Shown here: positions 1 through 10,242 of the stretch, piece after piece | Position numbering within the stretch: the stretch's first letter is position 1 | Layout of the letters: every line of letters starts with the position of its first letter | Origin: Trametes villosa | Lineage: Eukaryota; Basidiomycota; Agaricomycetes; Polyporales; Polyporaceae | Assembly: GCA_002964805.2 (NCBI GenBank) | Contig: PUDQ02000003.1 | Location: forward strand, 3,038,001-3,102,000 | Length of the DNA: 64,000 nucleotides | Reading direction: 5' to 3' | The notes under the pieces: model-generated | Told to the model about the DNA's origin: nothing | Database searches by the model: none | The model's input: the letters and a program-made list of their open reading frames with translations, nothing else | Made by a program: the position numbers and the translations under genes

Positions 1-973
1 CGTCGTGGTGGGACGTATATCCGTGCAGGCGGACACGGCCCTTGGCGTGCGTGCGCCCGAGGTAGAGATGGGTAAGGGACGGGAGGATGTCCGCGAGGAC
101 GGTCGGTACCGAGAGGACCGCGGCGATGCCGACGTGCTGGTCGTCGCAGCGGAGCTGAACCTGTACGGATGGGGGAATGTTGAGCTCCATGAGCGTGTGG
201 ACCATCGCAGACGCAGGTCCGGTGATGGACACTTTGTGGAGGCTGAGCGTTTCGTCCTTCGAGGGGGGTTCGTCGAGGGTGTTCCCCGAGAACGGCAGGC
301 CAGATCTTCCGAGGTCGTCGGGTTTGAAGCTCAAGGATCTCAAGGATGGGCAACACCTAAGCGCCTCGCGGAAACGGTCTATATCGTTCGGCTGTCCCTC
401 GAAAAGGATCTCCTGCAGCGTAGGCACCACCCACATGTGAAGAGGGAACGAGGCAGGGATTTCCAGATGGCGGAGTGCAGGGAGCGGGTATTCAGACAGG
501 GGACGGAAGAGTTGTCGGAAGTTGGTATGGTGGTAGACAAGCGTCGTGAGACTAGACATGCCGCCATCAAGCAATTCGTCGAGCGCCCTGCCACCACCTG
601 CGGCTACGGAGTGGATCGAGAGTTGCACGATACGCGAGGCGTGCGGCGCGAGGAGTGCGCGCTCGACATCCCCCTGAAAGCCCCCGTGCACCTTGATTGG
701 GCGCGGGGACGACAGCGTGAGGCAATGCTTGAGCAGGCCGTAGTGCACATGATAGATCGAAATCTTGAGCTGGTTGAGCATGGACGCCCAGAACTCGGGC
801 ATGGCGAGCAGGAGCGTGCGCCAATAATGGCAGACGTGCGTGAGACGGATGTCTGCAACGCGCCGCCGCGCATCGTACAGTACGACCATGAGCAGTTCCG
901 GCGGGAGGCGATGGAGGGGTAGATTATTGTTGCGAGCTGACATTTTTGCGGATTTAGCGTTGCGGGGTGACAT
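1..973 (-). CDS. F-box domain protein (3' end runs off the window)
   Basis: The minus-strand frame is open from an ATG at 973 to the left edge, giving at least 324 residues with no in-frame stop. Residues about 11-60 hold an F-box-like segment, RLPPELLMVVLY followed by ADIRLTHVCHYWRTL and MPEFWASML. The same pattern occurs in the gene at 3547. The rest is leucine-rich without clear repeats, as in many Agaricomycete F-box proteins. The family joins SCF ubiquitin ligases through Skp1; the substrate is unknown. Two in-frame ATGs (973 and 943) lie in a near-perfect 30-bp direct repeat, so the true start is ambiguous and the N-terminus reads MSPRNAKSAK then MSARNNN. It is transcribed away from the intergenic space before ATG15. 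The F-box call is firm; the C-terminus is missing. Confidence 0.85.
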   Translation of the reverse strand, partial: MSPRNAKSAKMSARNNNLPLHRLPPELLMVVLYDARRRVADIRLTHVCHYWRTLLLAMPEFWASMLNQLKISIYHVHYGLLKHCLTLSSPRPIKVHGGFQGDVERALLAPHASRIVQLSIHSVAAGGGRALDELLDGGMSSLTTLVYHHTNFRQLFRPLSEYPLPALRHLEIPASFPLHMWVVPTLQEILFEGQPNDIDRFREALRCCPSLRSLSFKPDDLGRSGLPFSGNTLDEPPSKDETLSLHKVSITGPASAMVHTLMELNIPPSVQVQLRCDDQHVGIAAVLSVPTVLADILPSLTHLYLGRTHAKGRVRLHGYTSHHD

Positions 974-985
974 TTTTCGGTAGAG
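944..985. repeat. 30-bp tandem duplication at an F-box start codon
   Basis: The motif GACATTTTT preceded by TGCGRGST occurs twice, 30 bp apart (about 933-950 and 963-979). Each copy supplies an in-frame ATG for the minus-strand F-box gene, so the duplication added ten codons or an alternative start. Confidence 0.6.
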
Positions 986-1295
986 GAACCTGAGAATCGA
1001 AAGTTATTGGGCTAGAATCAGTACGGCGAGCATGATGAGCATAACTGAAACGTACGGTAGGTTGATGGTCGTGGTCAAGAGCTAAGGTCGCACCAGCGAT
1101 TCGTTCAAACTTAAGTTTGACTCCCACAGGCCAAGTGATATGTAGTGAAATTAGACGCAAAGGAACATCCTGGGTCGGTATGGTGGTGAGCTGTATATAT
1201 ACATGTGAATGAATATTTTGTACAATCCGTGTACTGTCCGTGCGTGTGAGCTGTAAATCGTATATCGTGAATCTAGTGTCGTGAGCAAGTGTCAT
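974..1295. other. Intergenic, F-box promoter and ATG15 3' flank
   Basis: This holds the upstream region of the minus-strand F-box gene and the 3' flank of ATG15. An open frame of 113 codons on the minus strand here has no recognisable domain and is probably chance. A TATA-like run (TATATATACAT) lies at about 1193-1203. I see no other gene. Confidence 0.5.
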
Positions 1296-2794
1296 TCAGT
1301 GAGCGAGGGTGCGAGCACCACATCCCGTCGTCGAGACATTCCGGTAGTTCCCAAATTCCCAGTTGAAACAGTCCTGGGAAGGAATCAGCCCTGTTATCCC
1401 GAGGCGGAGCGTATCTGAACTCGACTCACCACGCAGTCCGCTTCGCTGGAGAAAGCCGGTACGCTCCGCGGGTCGCCGTCTTCGCCCCAGTCGAGATCTT
1501 TGGCCAGGACGCCGTCGATGAGCGCTTGGATGCCGTGGTGCACGATGTTCGCGCTCCATCCGAGCTTCGACACGGTGTCGTAGCGGATGACGCGGCCGAG
1601 ATGGCAGCGGGTCTCGAGCGCGATGCCCACGAGCGCGCAGGAGGAGCCGACGCCGGTGCACGTCCCCATAGGGATTGGGTCGCCCGTGTTATAGACGTGT
1701 GTGACGTGCTGCGTAGAGGGCTGGTCGAAGAGAAATAAGGCAGTGCTCCGCAGACGCGGCGCTTGGGAAACATACCGGAGAAGGGAGGTGTAGACGTGAT
1801 GCTGCAAGACGCTCGGCGGGCGCTTCAAAGGCAACCACCGGGTTCCCGAACGTCACGCCAACGAGGGATGCTAGCGCACCACCAAGAGAATGACCTACAC
1901 GCGCGCATGAGTGCCAATCCCGAGTGGTCACGGAGCATGACTTACCGATGAACCAGATATTAGAATTGGGATACATATACGTGACGTTGTTGTACAAATT
2001 CTATCGACGTCGTTAGACTCCGCGGGACGCATTGAATCAGGTATCACTTACAGTTCCGATTGAGTAGAACAGACTATCCTCCGCCAGACTCTTCTCTAGG
2101 CAGCCTTGGTCACACTTATACCCGCCCTCGTAACAGTCGCAGACGGTACTCCAAGTGGGCCCAACACGAGCGCAGCAGCAGGAAAACAAGAGGTTGTCGT
2201 TGTACTTGTCTTTGCGCTGAGTGGGACCGCCGCCGCCAATAGGCCAGACAAGGGATGTGCCCTTGACAGAGATTATGACGGTGGAGTTGTCGGGAGTGGC
2301 GAAGATGTGTCCTCGGAATCCGTCCGCGTCGGGTTCCCAGCCGAAAGGGTAGCTCTGGGTCCGTGAGCGATATTCAATACCGAACCCGAGCCATCGAGCG
2401 AAGGGCGACCCACATTATTCCATTCAGTACCTATATCGTACCAATCCTTCTGTCCAGGCTCCGTATACGCGTTGTTGGCCATCTTCGCCAGGAGAAGCAA
2501 TACCTCTCTATCTTGAACGTCTGGCCCGTCCACGTCTACGGGGTCCCAGGTCTCACCAGATCTGAATCGCGCGGACGTTGCAGATAGCGGCTTGTGCACC
2601 GTTGTAGGCACGGTGTTGATCGAGAACGTGTCTGGGCGGAAGCCAGATGTGGGTATGACGTCCGAAAACACGACCCTGGAGCTAGAAGACAGGGCATGCT
2701 CGTGTCGCAGCTCGAACTGTAGGGCGTGCTTAGAGGGTGCTATCCACGAAGCCTGCAGGTACTGGAGCGCAGTAGGAAGCAAATTATACAGCAT
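1296..2794 (-). CDS. ATG15: Autophagy-related phospholipase Atg15
   Basis: Six exons on the minus strand (2794-2414, 2354-2052, 2000-1946, 1894-1776, 1720-1430, 1373-1296) splice in phase to 408 residues. The class-3 lipase nucleophile motif [11 protein letters not shown] is followed by [41 protein letters not shown] and a CFNWEFG tail, which is the Atg15 signature order. By homology the triad is the Ser of GHSLGG, the Asp of DPIPMG and the His of the HHGIQ segment. Atg15 is a vacuolar lipase that breaks down autophagic body membranes. It is delivered through an N-terminal signal anchor. Here the N-terminus ([14 protein letters not shown]) is only weakly hydrophobic, so an extra upstream exon is possible. 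The protein stops 17 residues after CFNWEFG, without the longer Ser-rich tail of many orthologues. Confidence 0.92.
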
Positions 2795-3343
2795 CTGAGA
2801 GGTCCAGAATCATAGATATTCGTTCACGGGCGAAGCTGTGAATACGCAGTAGCAGACAGTAGCTGATCTGAGGGAAGAGTGGTCCGGATAGCGACAGTCG
2901 AGGAGCGGAAATGCAAGCGTCGGTCAGACTGAAGCAGTCGGAGAATCAAGTACGTGAGGCTGGGTGAGCAAGTAGCCACGCATCCTCAGGACGTTTGTTT
3001 GGCCGCTTATGCCACCAAACAGTGCCACGTGTTCCCGAGTGCAAGACTGTCACCGCGGCGCTGCAGTAGGCTGCAGTGCACGCCTACAACTTAACTTGGG
3101 GCCATCAGCACGCTGCTCTGAGGATTCGCGGGCGTGTATCGGGACGATCCCCTCGACATTATCTCGCAGAAACTCAACTAGCGATCGACGTGGCTTCCCT
3201 TCCTTCTGCTCGCCGATGTGGTAAGCTACGCATTTGGCGGGGTGTGCATCGAAACAATAACACGGTGACGGCAGAGTAACACAGCGCCGCATTCGTGAGG
3301 GCTAGGCACCTGGCTGCGCTGCTGACGCACATAGTCTACGCGC

Positions 3344-3350
3344 GTATATA
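3344..3350 (+). promoter_or_regulatory. TATA-like box
   Basis: GTATATA lies about 195 bp before the ATG at 3547, with the probable leader intron in between. Its placement fits the F-box gene, but this is inference only. Confidence 0.35.
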
Positions 3351-3490
3351 CATACATCCGGCTCAGCCGGCCTCAGCAATGCCTCGTGGACTGCGCTTAT
3401 GGACCTCGTGTCGAAAGCACAGGTCGATGGACACGTCGTGCACGCACAACGCTTGCATTCTGACAATTGCACTCATTGCGGTGTTCCAAA

Positions 3491-3546
3491 GTAAGTGGTT
3501 GAATGATGGGTACTCGAATATGCAACGTACTTACGCCCGCTGGTAG
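3491..3546 (+). other. Probable 5'-UTR intron
   Basis: The 56-nt stretch starts GTAAGTGG and ends GGTAG immediately before the ATG at 3547. It carries a branch-like CTTAC. Splicing it into the upstream open frame gives a stop at once, so it is best read as a leader intron. Confidence 0.5.
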
Positions 3547-5241
3547 ATGAGCCACCTTCAACGTGTCCAAGAGTTGTTGGCAAGCCTTCCAGCAGAAGAC
3601 GCAGCCGTCCTTCGTCTGTCTAGCGACGGCCAGCAATGCCATTCCCTAGCCCTCAACCTGGTTGAGCAGCACGCGGCCCATATCCGAACTCTGAAGGCTC
3701 TGTGCATCCTCAACGCACCTATCCATCGCCTTCCCGCGGAGATCCTTATGACGATCTTCTATCAATGTCGCCGAAGCATCGCAGACCTCCGCCTTACTCA
3801 TGTCTGTCGGCTCTGGCGCACGCTTATCTCCTCCATGCCCGAATTCTGGGCCTCCATGCTCAAAAATCGGCAGTTCGGATTCAACATCCGGTCAGAATTA
3901 CCCCCCGGGTCTTGGGAGGAGTTCCTCCAACAGTGTCTGGAACGGTCCGCGCCGCGTATGGTTCATTGTCGCCTCACCTTCCGCAGCCCTCTGGAGCTTC
4001 GCACACTCGCCCCGCATCTTCTCAGGTTGACCGAGCTCTCGCTCAAAGTCTGGGAGGAGCGTTCAGCGTTCGACCTGACAACCCTCCTCGAATGGGGCAT
4101 GCCTCATCTCATAACACTGCGAGTCTCTCTGCTCCGCTTCCGTGACGACTTCAACTCCCCTGCCTATTGGTATTCTATCCCACCCTTGGCTACATGTTCG
4201 CTCCCGCGTCTCCGGCGGCTGCAGATACCCGCCGAATGCCTGCCGAAGTTCATGGTGGGCTCCATCGAGCACCTCACCATCGAGGGAATCGTTCTTACGG
4301 AGGACATCGACGCTGTACTGGACACAGTAAACCATCAACCACTGGCATCCCTGACGTTCGATCGTGCAGGAGTGGACGTCTGGAGCACCGAACTTACTGC
4401 GAAGCAAGTAGCCCCTCTTGCCCGCTCGATATCCGTCCGCGATAGCATGGACGCTATTGTGCAGTGCTTGCAACACCTGTTCCCGCTCCCCACCATCCGA
4501 CTTCAACTCTCCTTTTGCGACTCTTCCGACGGCGAGGACCGTGTTGATCTGGATATCCGATTTGTAGAGCTGCTCAGCGCGTACATGAACCGGCTCACAG
4601 CGGTCAAACGCTTCTACCTCGGGAACACACGCGCCCGCGGCCGTGTGAGGCTGCGTGGGTACGCCGACCTGGAGGATGGCGCAGATCTAGCACAGCTCGA
4701 CATCGGGAAGTGGTTCGAGGACAAGTGCGCGACCATCGAGCTACTACACCTCTTGTCTACCTCGTCGGCAGCAACGGCCCTAACTGTCAGCCTCCCCGGT
4801 GTACCCGAGACCAAGATCGGGTGTCAGCTTGCGCACCACCTGCACCCTCTTCCTCTGGAACTCCCCCGCCAGCTCTGGCGGCTCGAGCTGCTGGTTCGAA
4901 CCCCACTACAGACGAGGCTCTGGTTCGCGAAGCGGTTCTTGGAGAGGGGCGGAACGGAGGGGCGGCCGCCGCCGGGAGAGCTCACGCTGTGCTGGAATGT
5001 CCACGTCGAGCGCGGCTACGAGGTATCGGTGAGGGATGAGCTGGAGGCTTTGGAGAATCTCCTCGCAGATACACCAACACAGAAGCTAGGGCGACTAGAG
5101 CTTTACGGGTCGATGGTGCTGAGTGGACAGGTCTATACGAAGGTTGCGGACGTGCCGACGAATCCCGTGCGTTGCGCGGAGGTCGCCCAACCGTATTTGG
5201 CCCGCCTCGGTGCATTGGTAGGAAACTTGGTCTTCATGTAG
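3547..5241 (+). CDS. F-box domain protein, 564 aa
   Basis: A single uninterrupted exon encodes 564 residues. Residues about 58-100 form the F-box (PIHRLPAEILMTIFYQ, LRLTHVCRLWRTLI, MPEFWASML), followed by leucine-rich sequence without regular repeats. The F-box closely matches the truncated gene at 1-973. Both also carry a later HLYLGRTHAKGRVRLHGY-like stretch (here FYLGNTRARGRVRLRGY), so the two are paralogues on either side of ATG15. The role is inferred from the F-box: a substrate adaptor of an SCF ubiquitin ligase. No substrate can be named. The ATG at 3547 is chosen because it follows a good intron acceptor. Confidence 0.88.
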   Translation: MSHLQRVQELLASLPAEDAAVLRLSSDGQQCHSLALNLVEQHAAHIRTLKALCILNAPIHRLPAEILMTIFYQCRRSIADLRLTHVCRLWRTLISSMPEFWASMLKNRQFGFNIRSELPPGSWEEFLQQCLERSAPRMVHCRLTFRSPLELRTLAPHLLRLTELSLKVWEERSAFDLTTLLEWGMPHLITLRVSLLRFRDDFNSPAYWYSIPPLATCSLPRLRRLQIPAECLPKFMVGSIEHLTIEGIVLTEDIDAVLDTVNHQPLASLTFDRAGVDVWSTELTAKQVAPLARSISVRDSMDAIVQCLQHLFPLPTIRLQLSFCDSSDGEDRVDLDIRFVELLSAYMNRLTAVKRFYLGNTRARGRVRLRGYADLEDGADLAQLDIGKWFEDKCATIELLHLLSTSSAATALTVSLPGVPETKIGCQLAHHLHPLPLELPRQLWRLELLVRTPLQTRLWFAKRFLERGGTEGRPPPGELTLCWNVHVERGYEVSVRDELEALENLLADTPTQKLGRLELYGSMVLSGQVYTKVADVPTNPVRCAEVAQPYLARLGALVGNLVFM

Positions 5242-5332
5242 AGCTACCTGATTTGGGTGGGCATGTGATTGAAATTCAAGTACATTCAAGTCCTCGAGTT
5301 GGCAGTTTTCCCGGGTTCGACGAGGCGTATGT

Positions 5333-7213
5333 TTGTGTGTGTTGTGCGAAGCCTCCATCAAATTTCCAAATCCCATGGCCACCTTGCTTTCCCGATTCCC
5401 GTCGCTTTTCTCTCTGTTCTCGCGAACTGCGATGGTAAAGCCTCTACTGGACCCTACGAAGCTTAGTCAAGAAATCACTGACACCCAGACACGTAGCTGC
5501 CTCAAAACTTTCCCGCTTGATCTTCCTCCTCCAACTTGTACTGGGAGCTGGTTTGAACTTGAAAGCGTGTTCAAACCCGCGACAGGCTTTCCCTTCGGCA
5601 TGCTTCTGTTCGACGTTTTGCTAGCTATCTGCGCATTCTCTGACTCTGGCGACCTTTTGGTGCTGTGTCTCTCGAGTACTCTGCTCAACGAGGCTGCGAC
5701 ACCGTCGCTATACGCCCACATCAGCCTTAGTCACGGACCTTCCATACAACAGTGCTTGAGGACTTTGGCTGAGCCGGTCACGACGCTCGCTTTCGGTCGC
5801 AACCTGGCAGCATATCCTCACACGACCTCACTCCGGCGAGCTTCAGTTGCTCGCACTGCCTGTTGGTACTCGTCCACAGTAGCAGCTGACCTTGTGCGGG
5901 CACTCCCTCGGCTCATCAATCTTCGACATCTATCTTGCCGCGCCCCTCTTCCCTATATGCCTCGACTCTTGCAGGCACTCCCTGGATACGCCCTTGCTAC
6001 AATCGAACTCATCGCGAGAGCAGGGCACACGGGCGGTCACCTCTCCGTTGACGACTCGGAGCCCGACCTAGGTCGGCTGGAAATCGAGGGACCACCGTTC
6101 CCTATCTTGTCACGCCTAAAGCTCGATGTACACCTAGACACCCCTGTGCCGTACATACCATTCCTCAAGTGCCTCGTATCTCGTCAACCAGAGGCTTTGC
6201 GCTCGATATCTCTCACTCTGTCGGTTGACTGGGGACATCATTTGATCGCCGAGGTTTTCGAGAGGCTCCCTCCATTTGGCGGCCTCGAGGAGCTCTCGGT
6301 CGGCGTCGGCGGCCTCAAATATGCGTGTTTCGCGCGGGCGCCCCGGCTCAAGTCCCTCTGTGTCTTGGACTACGCCAATCCTGTCAGCTATGCGACGCCT
6401 CCAATTGACGCTATCCCCTACGCCGCCTTCTCAGCTTTGGAGTCACTTTCCTGTCTACCGCGCGTCCTGCCCCGCTTTTTGCCTTCGGACACGGAGGCCT
6501 CTCTCCGTCGACCTATACACACTGTTCGGCTCAACCACGCGTCCTACGAACGCAATGGCGGGGCCTTCTCTGGATATCCCATGTGGGATCTAGAGTGGAC
6601 ACGAGGTATCCTTCGGCACATCGCGTTCTCTCGCACCAACGTCAAGAGCCTCAGTCTTTTCCTGGACCCCGATCTCGCACGCAAGCTGAGGTGCATCTTG
6701 CCATCCCCCGAAGGCCTCGAATCCCTCCTAATCGTCGTCTGTGGGGAACCCACTGTACGTCTAATTAGAGCGTATTTGCAAGCGGTTATAACCGCCCCAC
6801 CGCGGTTCAAAACTTGGCTCCAACTCGCGCAAAAACCAGCGCTTCGCTCGCGTTTGCAGTTTGGCGCTTTACGGTTATAACCGCGCTGCAAATACGCTCT
6901 ATTGCCTATCCTTATTTCTTCGCCCCCTCCTATCTCTGTCCAGCTCCACGTACTGGTGGAGTCCGTCTTACTCGCGCGAGTCCACCGACTACATACCCTC
7001 CTTTTCTCGGACGCGCCCATGAAGAGTACGGACCCTACCGCCGCCTTCCAGTGGGCGCAAGACGTCGAGCGTCAGAAGTTAGCACTGACCGCTTTGGAAG
7101 AAGGAATCCCGTCTCTGAGCCGAGTTGCATTCACGACGGAACTCGAGTGGAAGAGGCGAGGAGATGGCAGGTGGGAGGAATGGCGACAGGAAGAAACCCT
7201 AGATTTTCGGTAG
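5333..7213 (+). CDS. F-box-like protein with MITE-bearing last intron
   Basis: Exon 1 (5333-6754) and exon 2 (6944-7213) join in phase 0 across an intron that begins GTACGTCTAATT and ends CTGTCCAG, giving up to 563 residues. The N-terminal region holds an F-box-like stretch (FDVLLAICAFSDSGDLLVLC, then SLYAHISL). The C-terminal exon encodes LHVLVESVLLARVHRL and ends in EEWRQEETLDFR, typical of these families. The intron would be about 52 nt without the 134-bp inverted-repeat element at 6767-6900. If it is retained, translation continues into the element and stops at 6880. The start is uncertain: ATGs at 5333 and 5374 are both in frame, and a 5' intron is possible. The role, by analogy, is an SCF adaptor. 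Confidence 0.75.
6767..6900. mobile_element. MITE-like inverted-repeat element in an F-box intron
   Basis: This 134-bp non-coding element is bounded by terminal inverted repeats of about 28 bp. The left end starts AGAGCGTATTTGCA and the right end is TGCAAATACGCTCT; the inner parts of both repeats contain the palindrome CGGTTATAACCG. It is flanked either by TA (6766-6767 and 6900-6901) or by a 3-bp ATT duplication (6764-6766 and 6901-6903). The former would suit a Tc1/mariner-type source. It has no open frame of its own and sits wholly inside the intron of the gene at 5333. No second copy was found in the window. Confidence 0.8.
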
Positions 7214-7415
7214 GTTACCTTCTGTAGCAGTAACACGCGCTCGTAGACGGCCCGTTTACGAACATCTAAATGCGCCTGCATGGTACAAGTAACGAGAAGC
7301 TATTTGTGAGTTGAGCAGACACTAAGGAGATGCCAATCGGTTGGAAATCCATGGTGAGATGTTCAGAGGGTTCTTAAGCGCTTGACATATATGTGCGGGA
7401 AGTGCTGCCATGCAA

Positions 7416-7486
7416 TCCGATATGGTGTAGTGGCTAACATTATCGCCTCTCACGCGATAGCCCGGGGTTCGATTCCCCGTGTCGGA
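7416..7486 (+). tRNA. tRNA-Glu (CTC)
   Basis: The 71-nt sequence folds as a tRNA. The acceptor arms are TCCGATA and TGTCGGA. The anticodon stem ATCGC/GCGAT encloses loop CTCTCAC, with anticodon CTC. The T-arm is CCCGGGGTTCGATTCCCC-like. A TTTT Pol III terminator follows at 7490-7493. No intron is present. An identical copy lies on the minus strand at 22161-22231. Confidence 0.95.
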
Positions 7487-7661
7487 ATGTTTTGCTTGAG
7501 GTCTTCCTCTCTGTACCGTCGCACAAGTATCGACTTTGTGGTATCAGCTTCAAGAGTACTGGCAGTATATGCATTTCATTTTGTCCGAAGGAGACACAAG
7601 TTTATAGGCCCCCTCTTAGAACTACACACATTCTCGTACTGATGACTTGAAATACACCTTC

Positions 7662-9665
7662 TCAGTCGTTTCCCACTGTTGAATAGCCTACGTCCACCCA
7701 TGCACGCATCCGGTCGCCATATCGAATGGTGAGTACAATGAGCCTTCAAGGCGAGTCAGCGCCGAACACGAGGAAAGGTATCAACATGGGTTGGCTTACA
7801 GGAAACCGATCCAGGCAACAACGGCGAAGACTGCGTCTGCGGCAGCAACACCGACGGCTTCGATGAGCGGGAGGATCCCCGCAGTCGCGAGCGCAACTGA
7901 AAGCTGGCGTATGGCACTGCAAGGAAAATGTTTGATGAATTCGGCGACGACCAGGGAGTATAAGCGTGTACGTACGAGCTCGCGGCCCACACCTCGGCGC
8001 TGCGGGAGTGGAGGATGTCGACGTAGTACGACGACGAGGGGGTGAGCACGAGGTCCACCGCGACGCCGTTCACGAATAGGCATATTATGTTGATGACGAT
8101 GCCGGGTGTGCCAGGCACGAATTGTGTCGCGAGCCCGGAGAAGAGGATGGAGAACGGAACGAGGACGAGCGCCCCGAGAAGTGTTGCGCGCAGGCGGTCC
8201 TCGGGTACCCACTTCCCGCCATGCCGTGCCCGCCCCTGGATAACGGCGCGGTCAGCCAGGCGGCCAGCGAGCGGCGCGCCGACTGACAAAGGACTGTCAG
8301 AAGGGTCAACAGCGGAGGTAGAGGCGGCAGAGCTCACTGATGTTGCCAATCCCAGAGGCGAGGAAGAACATCCCGATGATAGCTTCGTTCGTGATGTTGT
8401 AGGCCTTACCCTGTGGGTAGGCACGGATGATCGGTAAATAGGCCAGAAGCATTGCGTAGCACCAGAGCATACCATGGTAAACGAGAGTGGTATGAGGAGC
8501 GCTGCGGACGGGCTAGCTATGAGCGGAGGCAGAAGGAACAGGGGGCTTGGCGTTACCGTAGTCCGTTAGGAACGTCGTCGATCCGGCTATAGTCTGTTCG
8601 AAGATTAGTAAATCGAGTTAACACACACGTGTCGTGACACTCACAACCAGCAGAATGTTCGGGCTACGGAGGAGCGCCAAGCTTTTGAACGGGTTGAGCC
8701 ACACGAACCTTCGCCCCTCGGTCCCACCAGCGGCTGCCCGCAGCTTCTCCTTAGCGACATCGAGGTCCAACGTCTCAGGAAGCCAGGCAACAATGAGAAT
8801 GTATGCACCGAGTCCCATGAAGAACAACGCCCATTGCACAACCCGCCAGGATGCGTAGTGGGTCGCAAGGCCTCCCGCTACCGGCGCAATCGCGGGACCA
8901 ACGAAACACGCCTACCGCAAGCTTCAGTGAGCTATCCGAGATCACGCGCACTGTGAGGATCCCGTACCCCGAAGAATACACCCATGGCTTGGCCGCGCTC
9001 CTCGAGCTTGTAAATATCGCCGATCGCCCCGGCGCCGACTGATAGCCCGCTCGATGCACCGAACGCCTGGATGACGCGCCAGAACATGAGGGTGGGGACG
9101 CTACGCGAGAGCGCGACCCCGACAGAGCCGATGCACAGGCATGGCAAAGAGCACAGATAGACCGCTCTGCGACCATCTGAGTGCGCGCAATGAGCGGCTG
9201 GAAGATGAACGATTCGGAAAGAAAAACCTACAGGTTCCGGAGTAGGTTGCCCAGACAAGACTGCCCAGCGCAGCGCAGGTAATGGAGAGCGTTATGGCCA
9301 AGCTGCGGGAGCGATCAGGACTTGGTCAGACACACGACCATGGAAGGCTCGGCCTACGTGATGACCGGGCCTGTAGAGTTGAGCTCCCGCGCAATCTCCG
9401 GTACGGATGGCACGAAAGAGCCGGATGCGAGAACTGCGACAGCGAGTGAGCGCACATGCCGTGAGTGAGCGGCCGCATGAAACGTACATGGCAACAGGCC
9501 GACCCATGAGAGAAGCGCGACGATGACCCGCTTCTGCGAGGGCGGGAAGCGGTTGTACTGTGCTTCGTTTTTGGGGCCTCCAAATGTCGAAGGGCCTGAC
9601 TCTAACGTTTCCGCTTGAGCGAGGAGTGGGGTTTCTTCATGCAGCGCGTCTTCTTCCGTGAACAT
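7662..9665 (-). CDS. MFS transporter, DHA1 type (copy 1 of 3)
   Basis: This multi-exon minus-strand gene starts MFTEEDALHEETPLL and ends YGDRMRAWVDVGYST plus VGND. Spliced segments carry the DHA1 order: LASGSFVPSVPEIARELN, the motif-A-like DGRRAVYL, MFWRVIQAFGASSGLSVGAG, YKLEERGQAMGVFFG, the central loop with ETLDLDV and LNPFKSLALLRSPN, and the late VDLVLTPSSSYY and ILHSRSAEVWAASS. About 12 helices are expected in the plasma or vacuolar membrane, acting as a proton-coupled drug or metabolite antiporter. The substrate is unknown. It stands tandem with copy 2, but its sequence is closer to copy 3 at 35639. All splice joints I checked keep the frame, so it looks intact. Confidence 0.88.
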
Positions 9666-10242
9666 CGTGCAACCTCAGGCGTAAGGTGCGTGGTCGATGC
9701 GTGATAGTGCCGCCAGGGACAATTCAAGCTTCATGACCTGAGTGAGAGGTTATATACGCTGCAAAATAGGCGACGGTGAGTCAGTGCCGCCATGGAACCC
9801 ACTCGAGTCAACCACTGGAGGATCCACGCGAACCTATAGTCCCACAAGGCATGTCCGCAGTGACCGCAGCGGCGGTACGCTGTCCGGCCGCAACTTATGG
9901 TTAAACAGTTGGTGTTGTGAGCGAAGTCTTGCATAGCTGGAGATAGTGGTGGTGGTACCAGACGTGACATGAGGGCGACCATCGGCACGCGCGCCGCGAA
10001 AGGCTAGTGTTCCAACGAGCGCTTCCGGGCGCCGCATGTACCAACATGCAGGCCATGTACAGTTGTGAGCACCTGCGCCGGGCATCCTAATATCGTGCCC
10101 TTTTGCGAGCGATGCGGTATGTACAGCTGATGGCATCTATGTATCGTAGGGTCTTCATAAGTCCGAGCTATGACCAGGTTCCCACTACCCTCTGCCACCC
10201 GTAAGACCCATGAAGGAGAGCAATCCGGAGCAAGAGGTACGT
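9666..10242. other. Intergenic between tandem transporters
   Basis: This holds the promoter of copy 1 and the 3' flank of copy 2. A TATA-like TATATAA (minus strand, 9750-9756) lies 86 bp before the copy-1 ATG. I see no gene here. Confidence 0.55.
9750..9756 (-). promoter_or_regulatory. TATA box of DHA1 transporter copy 1
   Basis: TATATAA on the minus strand, 86 bp upstream of the ATG at 9665, is the only TATA-like element close to that start. Confidence 0.45.

Larger units (their letters stand above)
2795..3546. other. Intergenic, divergent promoter of ATG15 and an F-box gene
   Basis: This stretch separates the ATG15 start from the plus-strand F-box gene. It includes a TATA-like GTATATA at 3344-3350 and a probable 5'-UTR intron at 3491-3546. 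Short open frames inside it show no family resemblance. Confidence 0.5.

Noticed and set aside
5..922. Long open frame on the plus strand (305 codons)
   Set aside because: It is the exact antisense of the F-box gene; the minus-strand reading has a recognisable domain and this one does not.
3400..3490. Upstream coding exon for the F-box gene at 3547
   Set aside because: Joining the open frame at 3404 to the main exon across the GTAAGT...TAG intron gives an immediate stop, so the intron is in the leader.
9745..9780. Second copy of the MITE ends near TTATATACGCTGCAAAATA
   Set aside because: Only a few bases match the element's right end, no inverted partner is present, and the site is better explained as a TATA box.
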